This document shows, in pieces, positions 47,092 to 57,609 of a DNA stretch of 64,000 bases. Origin of the DNA: Jaltomata sinuosa (lineage: Eukaryota; Streptophyta; Magnoliopsida; Solanales; Solanaceae); NCBI GenBank assembly GCA_003996215.1, contig QJPP01000470.1:1-64000 (forward strand), written 5' to 3'. The translations under genes were made by a program, and so were the position numbers. Every line of letters starts with the position of its first letter. Position 1 is the stretch's first letter. The notes beneath the pieces were generated by a model. The model ran no database searches. It was not told the origin of the DNA and saw only the letters and a program-made list of their open reading frames with translations.

Positions 47092-47811
47092 GGGGTTAGA
47101 GATTATTTTCGATAGATCCTCAGCTAAATAAATAATAAAATAATAATCAAATCAAAGAATAAATTAACAAACTTATCACAAAATCATACTTATTTGAGAT
47201 GATCAGATGCTACAAAAAATTAATTAAATTTAATCGATACAAAAATAAGAATACTAAAAATTCTATCATGTAAAAATAAAGAAAGGTTTACAATTCGATC
47301 AATGAATGTGTGCGAGAAAAAAAAAACTTCAACCTTGCAAGTGAGGCAACATCAAATTTAGATAAATTACACATAAACTACCAAACCTATAATAAATCCT
47401 AATTGGTAGTAGGCTAGTAGCCTAGTAGGAATCCCAAACAAAGACAAATTGACTTATTCTTAACTAAAAGCAAGCATACGGCAAACTCTTATTTTTTTCA
47501 CCAAAAAAAATATATTATGCTGTGTTTTGGTTGTAGAAGGACGGTGTGTATTTGGTTTTAATGGGCTAAATATAAGACTTAATATATATTAGTCAAATAA
47601 ATAAAAATTTAATAAGTAAAAATTTAATTGATGTACTAAATGTTAGGAGTTCTTACCTAATACAAATATGTAAAGATTTAATTAATCTTAAAGTCTTAAA
47701 TATTATGATAATAATTAAATGATAATTATTTGACGAAAAAGGTGAAAAGACAATTTTGTCTATTGTGAAGACTTTTAATGAAGGGCAAAAGGTTCAAATC
47801 ACATTATAACA

Positions 47812-48330
47812 AAACAATATGATAATCGATCTAATAAAACAATACAGCTAAACCTAACCTTCATAAAAAAATCCTCAAAATCCGATCAAACATTCATCTA
47901 CCACATGTATTAAATAAAAAAAGCATCTAGTAACAAAATAGAAACTACAACCAAACAATACGATAATCGAGATATCTAAACAATACGATTAAACCTAACC
48001 TTCACAAAAAATCCTCAAAACCCGAGCAATATTCATCTACCACCTGTATTAAGCAAAAAAAATATTAGAATCTAGTAACAAAACATAAACTACTAAACAG
48101 TATGATAATTGATATATTAGAACAATACGATTAAACCTAACCTTTATACAAACACCTGTATTAAGCAAAAAATAAATAGCAGATAGTAACATAACAGAAA
48201 CTACAACAAAAGAATATGATAATCGAGATATTAGGACAATACGATTAGACTTAACTTTTACATAAAAATTATTCAAAGCCTGACCAAACATTCACCTACC
48301 ACCTGCATTAAGCTGAACAAAGCATCAAGA
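47812..48330. repeat. ~130-bp tandem repeat (palindrome arm family)
   Basis: Four units with AACAATACGATTAAACCTAA and CATCTACCACCTGTATTAAG, the same family as in the palindrome arms. Followed at 48330-48490 by the sequence homologous to the palindrome spacer, in the reverse orientation. Confidence 0.8.
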
Positions 48331-48489
48331 CACACATCAAACCCTAATACCAATCAACACGAAAAATAATACAAAATATGTGATACAGTTGTATAGCAGA
48401 AACATCATACAAAAAAAAAGATAAAATCAAAAATAAATAATAAAAATAAAAGTAAACAAAAGACATTAACTACAATATAAATTTAAAAT

Positions 48490-49020
48490 TAATGAAATTA
48501 TTATAGATCGTACCTTCAAAGCTCATCGCAAAAGCAGTTATAAGATAAAATTAGATATAAAATTAGAGCAAAAAGGTTATAAACCTAGATACTTCACATG
48601 CTTCACAGCACCTACCAATCTCTGCCACCGAAATTCCATTAAACCCAACAAACATAGAGTAAAAACGTCATAAAAATTAGACCTTTCCAATCTAATTACA
48701 AACCACACCTTCAAAGCCATTCTTGTCAGCATGTTGGGATGAGACAAAATTGTTCAATAAAATTCAATGATTCGTTAATTGGATAGTTATCCCCGTTAAT
48801 GATGTAGATTTAAACAATAAAAATAGATTCGTGAATTTTTTTATATATAAGGTAAAATCTTAATTGATTTAGGAGTGTTAAATATTATGAGTCTTAAATA
48901 TTAAAATAATAATTATTTGGAAAAAATTGTTTTGTAAAAAGACAATTTAGTCTATTGCGGATTCTTTTAATGAAGGGCAAAAAGTTCAAATCACATTATA
49001 AGGTCCTTCACACTTTTAAT
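48490..49020. other. AT-rich Helitron interior
   Basis: No gene. Ends with the recurrent block TTTTAATGAAGGGCAAAAAG, CACATTATAAGGTCC, CACACTTTTAATATA, which precedes each CTAG junction and marks the start of the next unit on the minus strand. Confidence 0.5.
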
Positions 49021-49024
49021 ATAA

Positions 49025-50393
49025 CTAGTTTAGTGTACGCGCTTTGCGCGTGTTTTGTAACTAAAATATCGAGAACAAAAACAAGCAAGTAAATTTCATT
49101 ATTTCATTAAACAAATACATATGACAATCAAACATAACCTCGAAAACTATCATACTATTAGCTTCTTAACTATGTTATTATGTGTTTTAAAAAAATGAAG
49201 TTAAGTGAAAAGTTGAAACAAACTTCTAAGAATTGCTTTAAAAGTAACTTCTCACTATCCTCTCCGATCTCCATCATAATGTCTATTCCGCTATTGATTT
49301 CAATTGTAGATCACATCGATGTTGCGAATATGATGAAAGACTACATAAAAAGAAAATAGTTAGAACAAATTTTTCAATAATGAATCTGACATAGGATTAT
49401 TCATCTTAATCTTCTCTCAAGCCACCTTAAGAAAATTCGAAAGAAACATAAAATCAAACGAAAATAATATAAAAAAAGAATCACCAACAATTATATTGAA
49501 CACAAAGAATTAATTAGGTTTAAATATTATTATGTCTCGTAAAAAGAAAGAGTCCTCAATTTATAAAAGTTCAAAACTTTTTCCTCCAAGAAAAAAACTA
49601 TCTAAATATGATTTATTATACATTACTAACCCATTATTAAATTAAATTAGCGATTCAAACTGTACGAACCTTATGAACACAAACATGTAAGTATATCCAT
49701 GATTTGATCGGAGGCCATCAACTTTAACCTGCAGGACATGACATGTAATTTTAAAATAAAAAAAATAACATTAATAGAAAAAACATAACAAAATAATAAA
49801 ACAAATCAAACAAATAAGCAAATTTTAACCTCAACATGTGTGTCACATCAATATTATTAGCTTAAATATTATAAAGGTTTGAAAATCTAAACTTGAATAT
49901 CGTAGTGAGGATTTTCTTGTCCCTTCATCGAGAGAGAGAATTTAATATAGTAGTGATTTTTTTCCATTAGAAGTTTTTTTTGTTAATATAAATAGGACTG
50001 CAGTTTTAGGAATAGGACTGCAGTTTTAGGAATAGGACTCCTAATGTTGTTTTGTTTGCCAAAAATAGGTTGTTTAGGACTTTTATTATTGTGTCGTACC
50101 AACAAAGAACCCATAAACTTAGGAATTATAATTAGGGTAGAAAACCTACCCCTTCTATTCATAAACTGCCGATATTAGACCCTTTTTTTCATATACCTAT
50201 TACAAATAAATAAATAAAATATTAATAGTAATAATTGTAATTAATTTAAAATTCCTCAATATTAGCATAATAATTAAATGACAAGAATTGAAGAAAAATA
50301 ATAAAAAAATAATTTTGTCTAAAAGAGAGTCTTTTAATGAAGGGTAAAAAGTTCAAATCACATTATAAGGTCCTTCACACTTTTAATATAGTA
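49025..50393 (-). mobile_element. Helitron-like unit 4 (3' end at 49025)
   Basis: CTAG at 49025-49028 and a perfect hairpin ACGCGC-TTT-GCGCGT at 49037-49051. The unit start on the minus strand is at about 50393, with the TTAAAAGTGTGAAGGACC block. Length 1.37 kb, no coding. A 20-bp duplication (GGACTGCAGTTTTAGGAATA) sits near 49997-50036. Confidence 0.6.
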
Positions 50394-51584
50394 CTAGTTT
50401 AGTGTACGTGCGTTGCACTTATGTATTACGTTAAGCAATATATATATATATATATATATATAAATTATTTAAAATAATAATTAACATAAAAATAAATATA
50501 ATATTTACTTAAATAATAAAATAAATGTTATTACATAACTTCTATAGTAACTCGATTTACAATGCATAACATACTTGATGTAAATCATAACATACTTGAT
50601 CTGCCTTCAAACTTAAACCCAACTTAAAAGAGTCGACTATAACCTTAAATTTATAGGTTCATTCATTTATAATTATAACCTTATATTTCGAACTCAACTA
50701 ATAATTTTAATTAATAAATCAACTATAATACTAACGAATAAGCTAAATTTATATTTTGCAACCCCACTCTTAACTCAGAACCCCAATGCTTAAATCATGG
50801 ATCCTCCGAAACTCACACTCTGAACTCTGAACGCATAATGCCTAAATTTCAGAGCCTTCATAACCCACACTCTAAACTAAAAAATCACCACGTCTAAAAT
50901 TCTGGATCCTCCAAAACCCACACTCCAAACTCATAACTCACAACGTCTAAATTCTAATACTCCAAAATCCACCACAGATTCAAAAATAATAATTAATTTG
51001 ACCTACTTTTATCTTCACTTTTCTTTTTATTACAATAAAATAAACAACACCATAATTAAAAAATTACAACAGTATTAAAAAATAATTAATAAACTAATTG
51101 AAAAAAAAGAAGGTAAATTACTAACCTCAATGAACATGTGCCTCGTGGATTTTATTCTACTGGTGCTAATGAAAAAACTGCTAGGGAATTTTTGAAAAAG
51201 CAATGAAAATAATTAAAAGATTATCTATTAATTAGTAGTAAATTTCATGAAGAAAAATAAACATGTATGGTCTTAATTTTAGTAGAAACCAAATAATTGC
51301 TTGCATGTATATGTGGCGTTGGAGTTGTCTGCTTCTATTGATATTGATATGGAGTACGTATTTGTGTTTGTGTGTTTATACTTTATATATATAAAGATTC
51401 AAATTAGGGTTTTTCATTTTAGATTAAAATTTTAATTGAGTTTAAAGTCTTAAATATTATAAAATTAATTAAATAATAATTTGAAAAAAATTGTAAAAAG
51501 ACGATTTTGTCTAAAGGAAATATTTTTAATGAAGGGCAAAAAATTTAAATCACATTATAAGGTGCTTCACACTTTTAATATCAT
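50394..51584 (-). mobile_element. Helitron-like unit 5 (3' end at 50394)
   Basis: CTAG at 50394-50397 with hairpin GTGC-GTT-GCAC (50408-50418). The start block ends at about 51584, beside a GATA microsatellite. Length 1.19 kb, no coding; contains a (TA)n run at 50438-50462. Confidence 0.58.
50438..50462. repeat. (TA)n microsatellite
   Basis: Twelve or so TA units close to the 3' end of Helitron-like unit 5. Confidence 0.95.
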
Positions 51585-51594
51585 ATAGATAGAT

Positions 51595-51633
<39 letters not shown>

Positions 51634-51638
51634 TAGAT
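51585..51638. repeat. (GATA)n microsatellite
   Basis: Runs of GATA and ATAGATAG with two interruptions at the outer edge of the Helitron chain. The ACATTTTTATATATGCTATT that follows resembles the left shoulder at 40095-40140. Confidence 0.92.
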
Positions 51639-51689
51639 ACATTTTTATATATGCTATTATGTATACTATTTTATATAATACTACTTATA

Positions 51690-53913
51690 TATAAATTATT
51701 CTGATTTTTTTTTTTAAAAAAAAGAAGAGAACTTCTAACCCCCCAAAACTTCCCAACCTCCCACTAACCCATTCACCCCACGTACTCCCTCCACTCCTAC
51801 AATCTGTGACACACTCACACACAACAATCCATACCTCTATATATAGTAACACACACACGGTAAAAACAACAACACAGAAAAAAAACAAATAAAGGAAGAA
51901 GACAGGAAAAGAAAAAGAAAGAGAGGAAAAGAAGAAAAAAAAGTACAAAGAAAGGAGAGAAACAGAAAAAGAAAGAAAAGAGGAGAAAGAAAAGAGGAGA
52001 AAGAAAAGAGGATAAGTTTAGAGTTTGGTTTCCGTTTGGAGTTTCGGTGACAACGTTCCTGCTTTTAATTTTTTATTTATTTATCAAACAGGTTCCTACT
52101 GAGTTCCTTTCCTTTTATTTTTATAGCTTTAATATTATGAATCGAAATATGAACAAAGTTATATAAACATTTTCATGTATTTGTGTAATATGTGGAGTTG
52201 ATTATTTGCATGATTTTTTTTTATTATGAAATTATTCAAATTTCATATGTGTTTAAGCTGTTAGATTTCTTTGACATGATAATGAAGTATGTCCAAATAT
52301 GTATTTTATTCATTTATATGAATATGTTTAGTTGAAATCTCATTCTATTTATGTACCATAACAATTCCATTTTGATATACTATATTACATCATTTCATTT
52401 CAAAATAGATACAAGTGAGGAAATAATGCTTTAGTGGTTTTTCTTAGTAGAGTATTTAGATAGTACACATTTACTTTGAATTTGTTCAAATTAAGACTAA
52501 AGGAAGATCATTAAATTTAAGTAAAATTTGTGACTTTATTAAAAAAAAAATATCTCTTTTATCACCATTTAATTTAATGAAGCAGTAACTACTATTTCAT
52601 ATTTATAGATAATAATTTTATTTATTTAATTTACGGCTTGAAATATTACTAGAGATACATACATTTTGTTTTTATTATTCGTAGATATTTTGTTTCATTA
52701 AGTTGATTTTAAAGTTTTAGTGAGTATATGACAATCTACGTAGCAATTTAGATTCTTGTTAAGTTCTAGAATTGCATGCATGTTCTCACTTGGCTTGAAA
52801 ATGAATAATTAAATTGAGTTATGTGGGTAGTAATTGCATTAAATGTGTACAATATTTTTTGACAACGTATTATTAATTAAACCTAGCTTTTTATATTTTG
52901 GTGAAACAATATCTTGTCTCTTCCGTGCTACTACTGTTTCATATAGCAAAATTGATTATCAATTGCTATTTCTTATTAGTTAAATACTATTTACTTTACT
53001 CGTTTCAAATATCTTTTTCTCTTAAAAAAAGTAACTAGTATATCGAACAACAAGAAAATGATAATCATTTATCTTTTATTTATTTTTATAAGCTCGGGAG
53101 TAATTGTTTAGTTCACAGAATGAGTTTAAGTTCTTGATTCCAAGAAATTTAAAGGTTAATATAAGTAATAATTAATTATAAAATCGGAAAGCACTGCTAC
53201 CGATAATTTAATTTACGAAAATTAACTTACCATTTCAAAGCCGATTTAATTGGGACGGATAGAGTTTAAGTACGCTAGATGCTTATTAAGACTCGGGGAT
53301 GTGGAGACGGTCCATAAATGCCTCCAAAGGCATGAGAAACATATCAAAATTTGTGGTAAGACTGAAAAGCACAACTATCGGTAAGCCACACATCAATATA
53401 AATAAAATAATTTAAATCAATTTTAAAATAAATCAAAAGGCGAGAAATAAGCAATTTTTTTCTTGTTAAGCTAATAATCATAACATATCCAAAAGACTAA
53501 TCTAAGCCATTTATAAGTCAATGAAGCGACCGTGCTAGAACCACGAAACTCGAGGGGTGCCTCACACCTTCCCTCGGTCAACAGAATTTCTTATCCAGAT
53601 TTCTAATTCGCAGACCAATAAAGAGTCAACTTCCTTTTGATTAGGGATTCAAAAGGTGACTTGGAACACCAAAACTCAATTCCAAGTGGCGACTCTGTTA
53701 AAATAAATAATCCCTTCTCAAAATGTCACTTTAATTGAAAAAACCTTTTTCAAAACAACTCTCTTAGCGGAGTGTAAAAAAGGGGTGTGACAGCTCTGGC
53801 GACTCTATAAACAAAACAATCCTTTTTCAAAACGTCACTTCAATTAGAAAAACTCTATTTTTCAAAATCACACTCTTGTAGCGGAGTGTGTGGTGAAAAA
53901 TAGGGGTGTGACA
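51690..53913 (+). repeat. 5' LTR of the Tat/Ogre element (start uncertain)
   Basis: The end is firm: GTGACA at 53908-53913, two bases before the primer binding site. The LTR contains a TATA-like CTATATATAG (51837-51846) followed by a purine-rich leader (51890-52015) and GGGGTGCCTCACACCTTCCC near 53554, a typical Tat/Ogre U5 phrase. The beginning is not visible; 51690 is an estimate from where the AT-rich flank stops. Three primer-site-like TGGCGACTC words occur at 53687, 53797 and 53916. Confidence 0.7.
51837..51846 (+). promoter_or_regulatory. Putative TATA box of the LTR promoter
   Basis: CTATATATAG followed about 30 bases later by an A/C-rich start-like region (GTAAAAACAACAACAC). The position in the LTR fits a U3/R boundary. 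Inferred, not proven. Confidence 0.4.
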
Positions 53914-53915
53914 GA
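53687..53915 (+). repeat. Tandem duplication of the LTR end (110-119 bp)
   Basis: Two adjacent units run from TGGCGACTCT through AAAATGTCACTT, CTCTTAGCGGAGTGT and AGGGGTGTGACAG. A third TGGCGACTCC then begins the actual primer site at 53916. Confidence 0.85.
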
Positions 53916-53933
53916 TGGCGACTCCGCTGGAGA
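53916..53933 (+). other. Primer binding site, tRNA-Arg type
   Basis: TGGCGACTCCGCTGGAGA starts two bases after the LTR. It matches the tRNA-Arg-complementary site known for Ogre/Tat elements (one likely change near its end), and fixes the plus-strand direction of the element. Confidence 0.82.
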
Positions 53934-55179
53934 TTTACTAGAATTTGAGCTTTTATATTGACTTGTATTTGGCTTTGTTTTAGTTTTTTTTTAATCGGTA
54001 TTGTGTATGTTGGCCTAATGTGCTATTTGCCACTTATTTACCTCTTTGATATTATTTGAATTGTTATATAAACTTTCTTCTCTCGCGCACTCATCTGAGT
54101 CTTCTGAAAGATACATTATATTCGGAGATGCGGTCTACGCTCCCGAGCCTCGAGGTACCAGAGATGCGGCAACGCTCCTAGGAAGGATTTCATAGTTACA
54201 CATGTTTTAGGATGGAAATGATCAACAGTTAGACCGGAAAGCCCTGCTACCGGTATGCTGTCCCTACCCGACTCGAGTTGTCCGCTCGTTTTACAGCCAG
54301 TTTAGATACTTTTCTCCATCAGGTTTAACCTTAGTAGAACTGAAATGCAGACTGGAATCCCTATTAGGCTCCGCTTTATTTGCATCATGTGCATTTGACT
54401 TAGTGGGGCTCGACAGAGGGGTCGAGTCCGTCTAGGACAGGTACCCTATTTTGAGACCATTATGTACATTTTATGTGCTATTTGTTGCATTACAGGAAGG
54501 ATTATATTAAATGTTGACTGGCTTTAAGATGAATTCATTAACCTAAGAGCGAGCTTAATTACCTTTTGATTATTATCAAATATATTTTTATTTTTATTTT
54601 TATTTTGATCAAAATTATTTTACTCTTATTAAAAAAAAAAGAATAATAATATATTTTTATCATAGGGTCTAATTATTTTATCGAGATAATTTGAAATTTT
54701 CTACGAAATTATCAAGAGAAGACACTATATTGTGTCTAATTATTTGTGTTTTTTTTAAGAATAAATAAATAAATAAAATATCTTTCAAATATTTATTTTT
54801 TCTAGAGTGTCATAGAGCTTGTTTTTGCAAAATAAGTTTAATTTTATCAATGTCTTACTCCAGTTCATTATTCTTGTTTAAGCAAATTGATCGTCTATAG
54901 TTGTCCTAGTCCAAAAGCTACAGAAACTTTTGTATTTACTCTAAGATATTTTAGAAGGACTCTAGTAATGTCGTGTCAATTTTTTATTTTTTTTATTTTT
55001 TATTTTTTATTTCTCTTCATGTTTGTCTTTAAATTGAATGTCACTTTTGTTTCTATTTTTCAAAAAAAAATAAATAAACTGAGTTCGTTTTATCTAAATT
55101 TTTGAGGTGTCAAATTTTGTTTATCAATTAGAGCCTAGATAAATCCTAATTTTTTTCGTCATCATCCTATAGGGACAAT
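53934..55179 (+). other. Leader region between primer site and ORF1
   Basis: About 1.2 kb without a coding frame, AT-rich with poly(T) stretches. Long leaders are usual in Ogre-type elements. No duplicated or structured element stands out. Confidence 0.6.
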
Positions 55180-57103
55180 ATGAATACAGTAGGAAAAGCT
55201 GACAAGAGGCCACGAGATGATATATCATCCCGATTCATGATATTAGATAAGGCCCCACTACTTTTGCGGACATGGTACGAGAATATGGGAAGTCACGAAA
55301 AAGGAGTAGTGTTCAAACGATTGGGATTTCTACGGAGCCTCTTGTATATTAAGCCACAGAGAGATTTGATAGAGGCATTAGTCACTTTTTGGGATCCGTT
55401 GAATAATGTATTCCTTTTTGCGGATTTTGAACTCACCCTTACTCTGGAAGAAATAACAGCATATGTGGGAAAAGGTAAAAATCTTCACCGAGGAGATCCT
55501 ATGATACCAAAACATGTAAGTGGTGAGAGATTTTTGGACTTGTTGCATATCAATGAAGCAGATATTGGTGGTTGCCTTAATAACAGATGGGTTCATTTGG
55601 AATTTCTTTACAAAAGGTATGGCCGAGATGGATTCGATCTGTATGGAGAACAACTCGATAATAATGGGTGTCGTCGCACTTGTGAAAAACAGAATTATGA
55701 AGCCTTCATGGTAGCTTTATTGGGAATCATGGTGTTCCCAAAGAGGGGAGGAAAGATCAATATAAACTTGGCAGCATTCATTGTAGCTTTTGAAAAGAAG
55801 CCTACCATTGTGCCATGATTTTAGCAGATATTTATCGTGCCTTGACAATGTGCAAAAATGGAGCAGACTATTTTGAGGGATGTAATGTTCTATTGCAGAT
55901 ATGGATGCTTGAGCATGTTCGCTATCACCCCTATGTGGTGGATTTCAAAGTTGAATGGAATGATTATATCAAGGGCCATAAGGTTAGAATTAAAGATAAA
56001 AAATTTCCAGAAGGAATCAGAGCCTGAGAAAAGTACTTCAAGGAATTGACTGCTGACAAGATTGTGTGGACCTATGACTGGTTCCCCTCAGAAGAGGTGA
56101 TATACATGTCTTCCTTTCGACCATTTATCGTCCTGATGGGACTTCGAGGTGTCCAGCCTTATGTACCACTCAGAGTCATGAGACAACTTGGCCGACGCCA
56201 GTATCTACCCCTAGTTGAAGATATGCAAGGATTCATGTATGAGTTCCACCCAAACATCCCTCTAAGAAGTTTTGAAATCTTTAAGATTTGGGGAGGATGT
56301 GTAATCTCAAGCTCTGACGACATGGTGGAAGACCGTAGCAAAGGTGATGTGGACTGCTGATACTTACAATGGGTTCACGATCAGCCCCCTCTTAGAGTTA
56401 TGCCAGAAAGATCGGTGAAGGGAGCAATAGATCGAGAAGCAGAAATTGAGGTTAGAATCAAGCAAGCTCAAGTCAAAGTTGAAGAAAACTATCGATCCAC
56501 TCTGCATGTCTTGAGTAAGGATCTAAGGAACGCGAGAGAGGATTTGGCCCAACATGAGGCGAATTTCGAAGATAAAGTCAATTTAGCTGAGAAAAGGGCT
56601 GAGAAAAAATATCCACCATTCAAACCTTGCAGGAAGATTTGGACATCGTCATGGGCGCTATGGAGCAGCAAAATGAGGAATTTGATAAAGAAAAGGCCAT
56701 AATAATGTGCAAACATTCTAGGCATTAGGCTCAGTTAAAAGCTTCTATGGAACGAGAAAGAGAAATAGCAAGGTGTTTCACAGCTAACCAGGCAGAGTTT
56801 GAGACCAAAAAAGGCTAGTGGATAGACGAGCGAGGTTCAATGTATAACCAAATCGATGATTTTCAGGCACAAGAGGAGAATTTGAGGCAGGCTGTCCGTA
56901 CTACTCAGCATTGGTTACAAAATTTTCATGAAAATATGAATGAGGCTAGAGGGCAAGTACTACAGCTCAAGGATGATCTAGTTGATGTTTATAGTGGTTA
57001 TCTCCATAAGGATGATGAGAGTTTGGGTCGACAGGCACGTGCCCTTGCCTCGCATCTTCCGACAGCTTTGTCCAGAGTTTATTTGAGTCTAGGAGGTGAT
57101 TGA
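55180..57103 (+). pseudogene. ORF1 of a Tat/Ogre element (DUF7745-like)
   Basis: An extra ORF before gag is a known trait of Ogre/Tat elements. The ATG at 55180 opens 212 codons; the segment LLEALVTFWDP-like (IEALVTFWDP, 55366) and LTLTLEEITAYVG recall plant transposon proteins I would place with DUF7745, from memory. The protein continues in another frame from about 55800, with a stop at 56025 (likely Trp), a stop at 56358 and a frameshift near 56610. The C-terminal part, 56430-57090, is rich in Glu, Lys and Gln heptads and probably forms a coiled coil, with stops at 56725 and 56817. Its function in the element is unknown; nuclease or virion activity is not evident. Confidence 0.75.
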
Positions 57104-57609
57104 GGCCCAAAAGCACTTTGAGAAGACATGTTGGATTATGACTTAGGTCCTTTTAGAGTCTGTTTCTTTTCTATTAGTTGTTATTTTAAGTCTGTTGCAC
57201 TTTTAGGTATTTCTATCTTTCTTTTTATTTGAGTCATTTGTATTAGGAATATTGGAAAATGAATGAAAAAGATTTGCTTCTGTTTAAATATTTTATGTAT
57301 TTATTTAATATATATATATATATAATATTTAATATTTTCTTGAACTACGTAATGATCTGATTCATGTTCAACATGATACGTAGGCAACTGTCAAGGGTTC
57401 GATCAAAATGCTTTCACAATTATCAAAGGAAATGAAAATATTTTCTTTTACAACTAAATAAGATAAGTGTTAAAATGAATTCATCCATAAGCTAGGATGA
57501 AACAAGAAAGCCTTCCAAAGTTCATTATAGAAATGAAAATAATTTAGGTACATGACATACAATGTGTGATTAATATCTGCAAAATACTAAACCCTAACAC
57601 ATTTATCTT
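57104..57609 (+). other. Spacer between ORF1 and gag
   Basis: 500 bp of AT-rich non-coding sequence with a (TA)n run at 57307-57322. The phrase GAACTACGTAATGATCTGATT and GATACGTAGGCAACTGTC recurs as a conserved pre-gag signature in related elements I recall; its role is not known. Confidence 0.55.

Larger units (their letters stand above)
44380..49024 (-). mobile_element. Helitron-like unit 3 (3' end at 44380)
   Basis: CTAG at 44380-44383, hairpin GCGC-AAA-GCGC at 44394-44404 read on the minus strand. The 4.6-kb unit has no helicase or Rep gene and seems composite. It holds a decayed second hairpin end (44665-44690), truncated copies of the unit-start block (46795-46855 and 47755-47812), a MITE-like piece, a TTA microsatellite and a roughly 130-bp tandem repeat. 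Confidence 0.5.

Noticed and set aside
51685..51948. 87-codon minus-strand frame rich in Phe and Ser
   Set aside because: It is the complement of a purine-rich LTR leader; composition explains it.
53934..55179. Rolling-circle Rep or helicase coding for the Helitron-like units
   Set aside because: No Rep or helicase motif found here or in 40-51.6 kb; the Helitron-like units are taken as non-autonomous.
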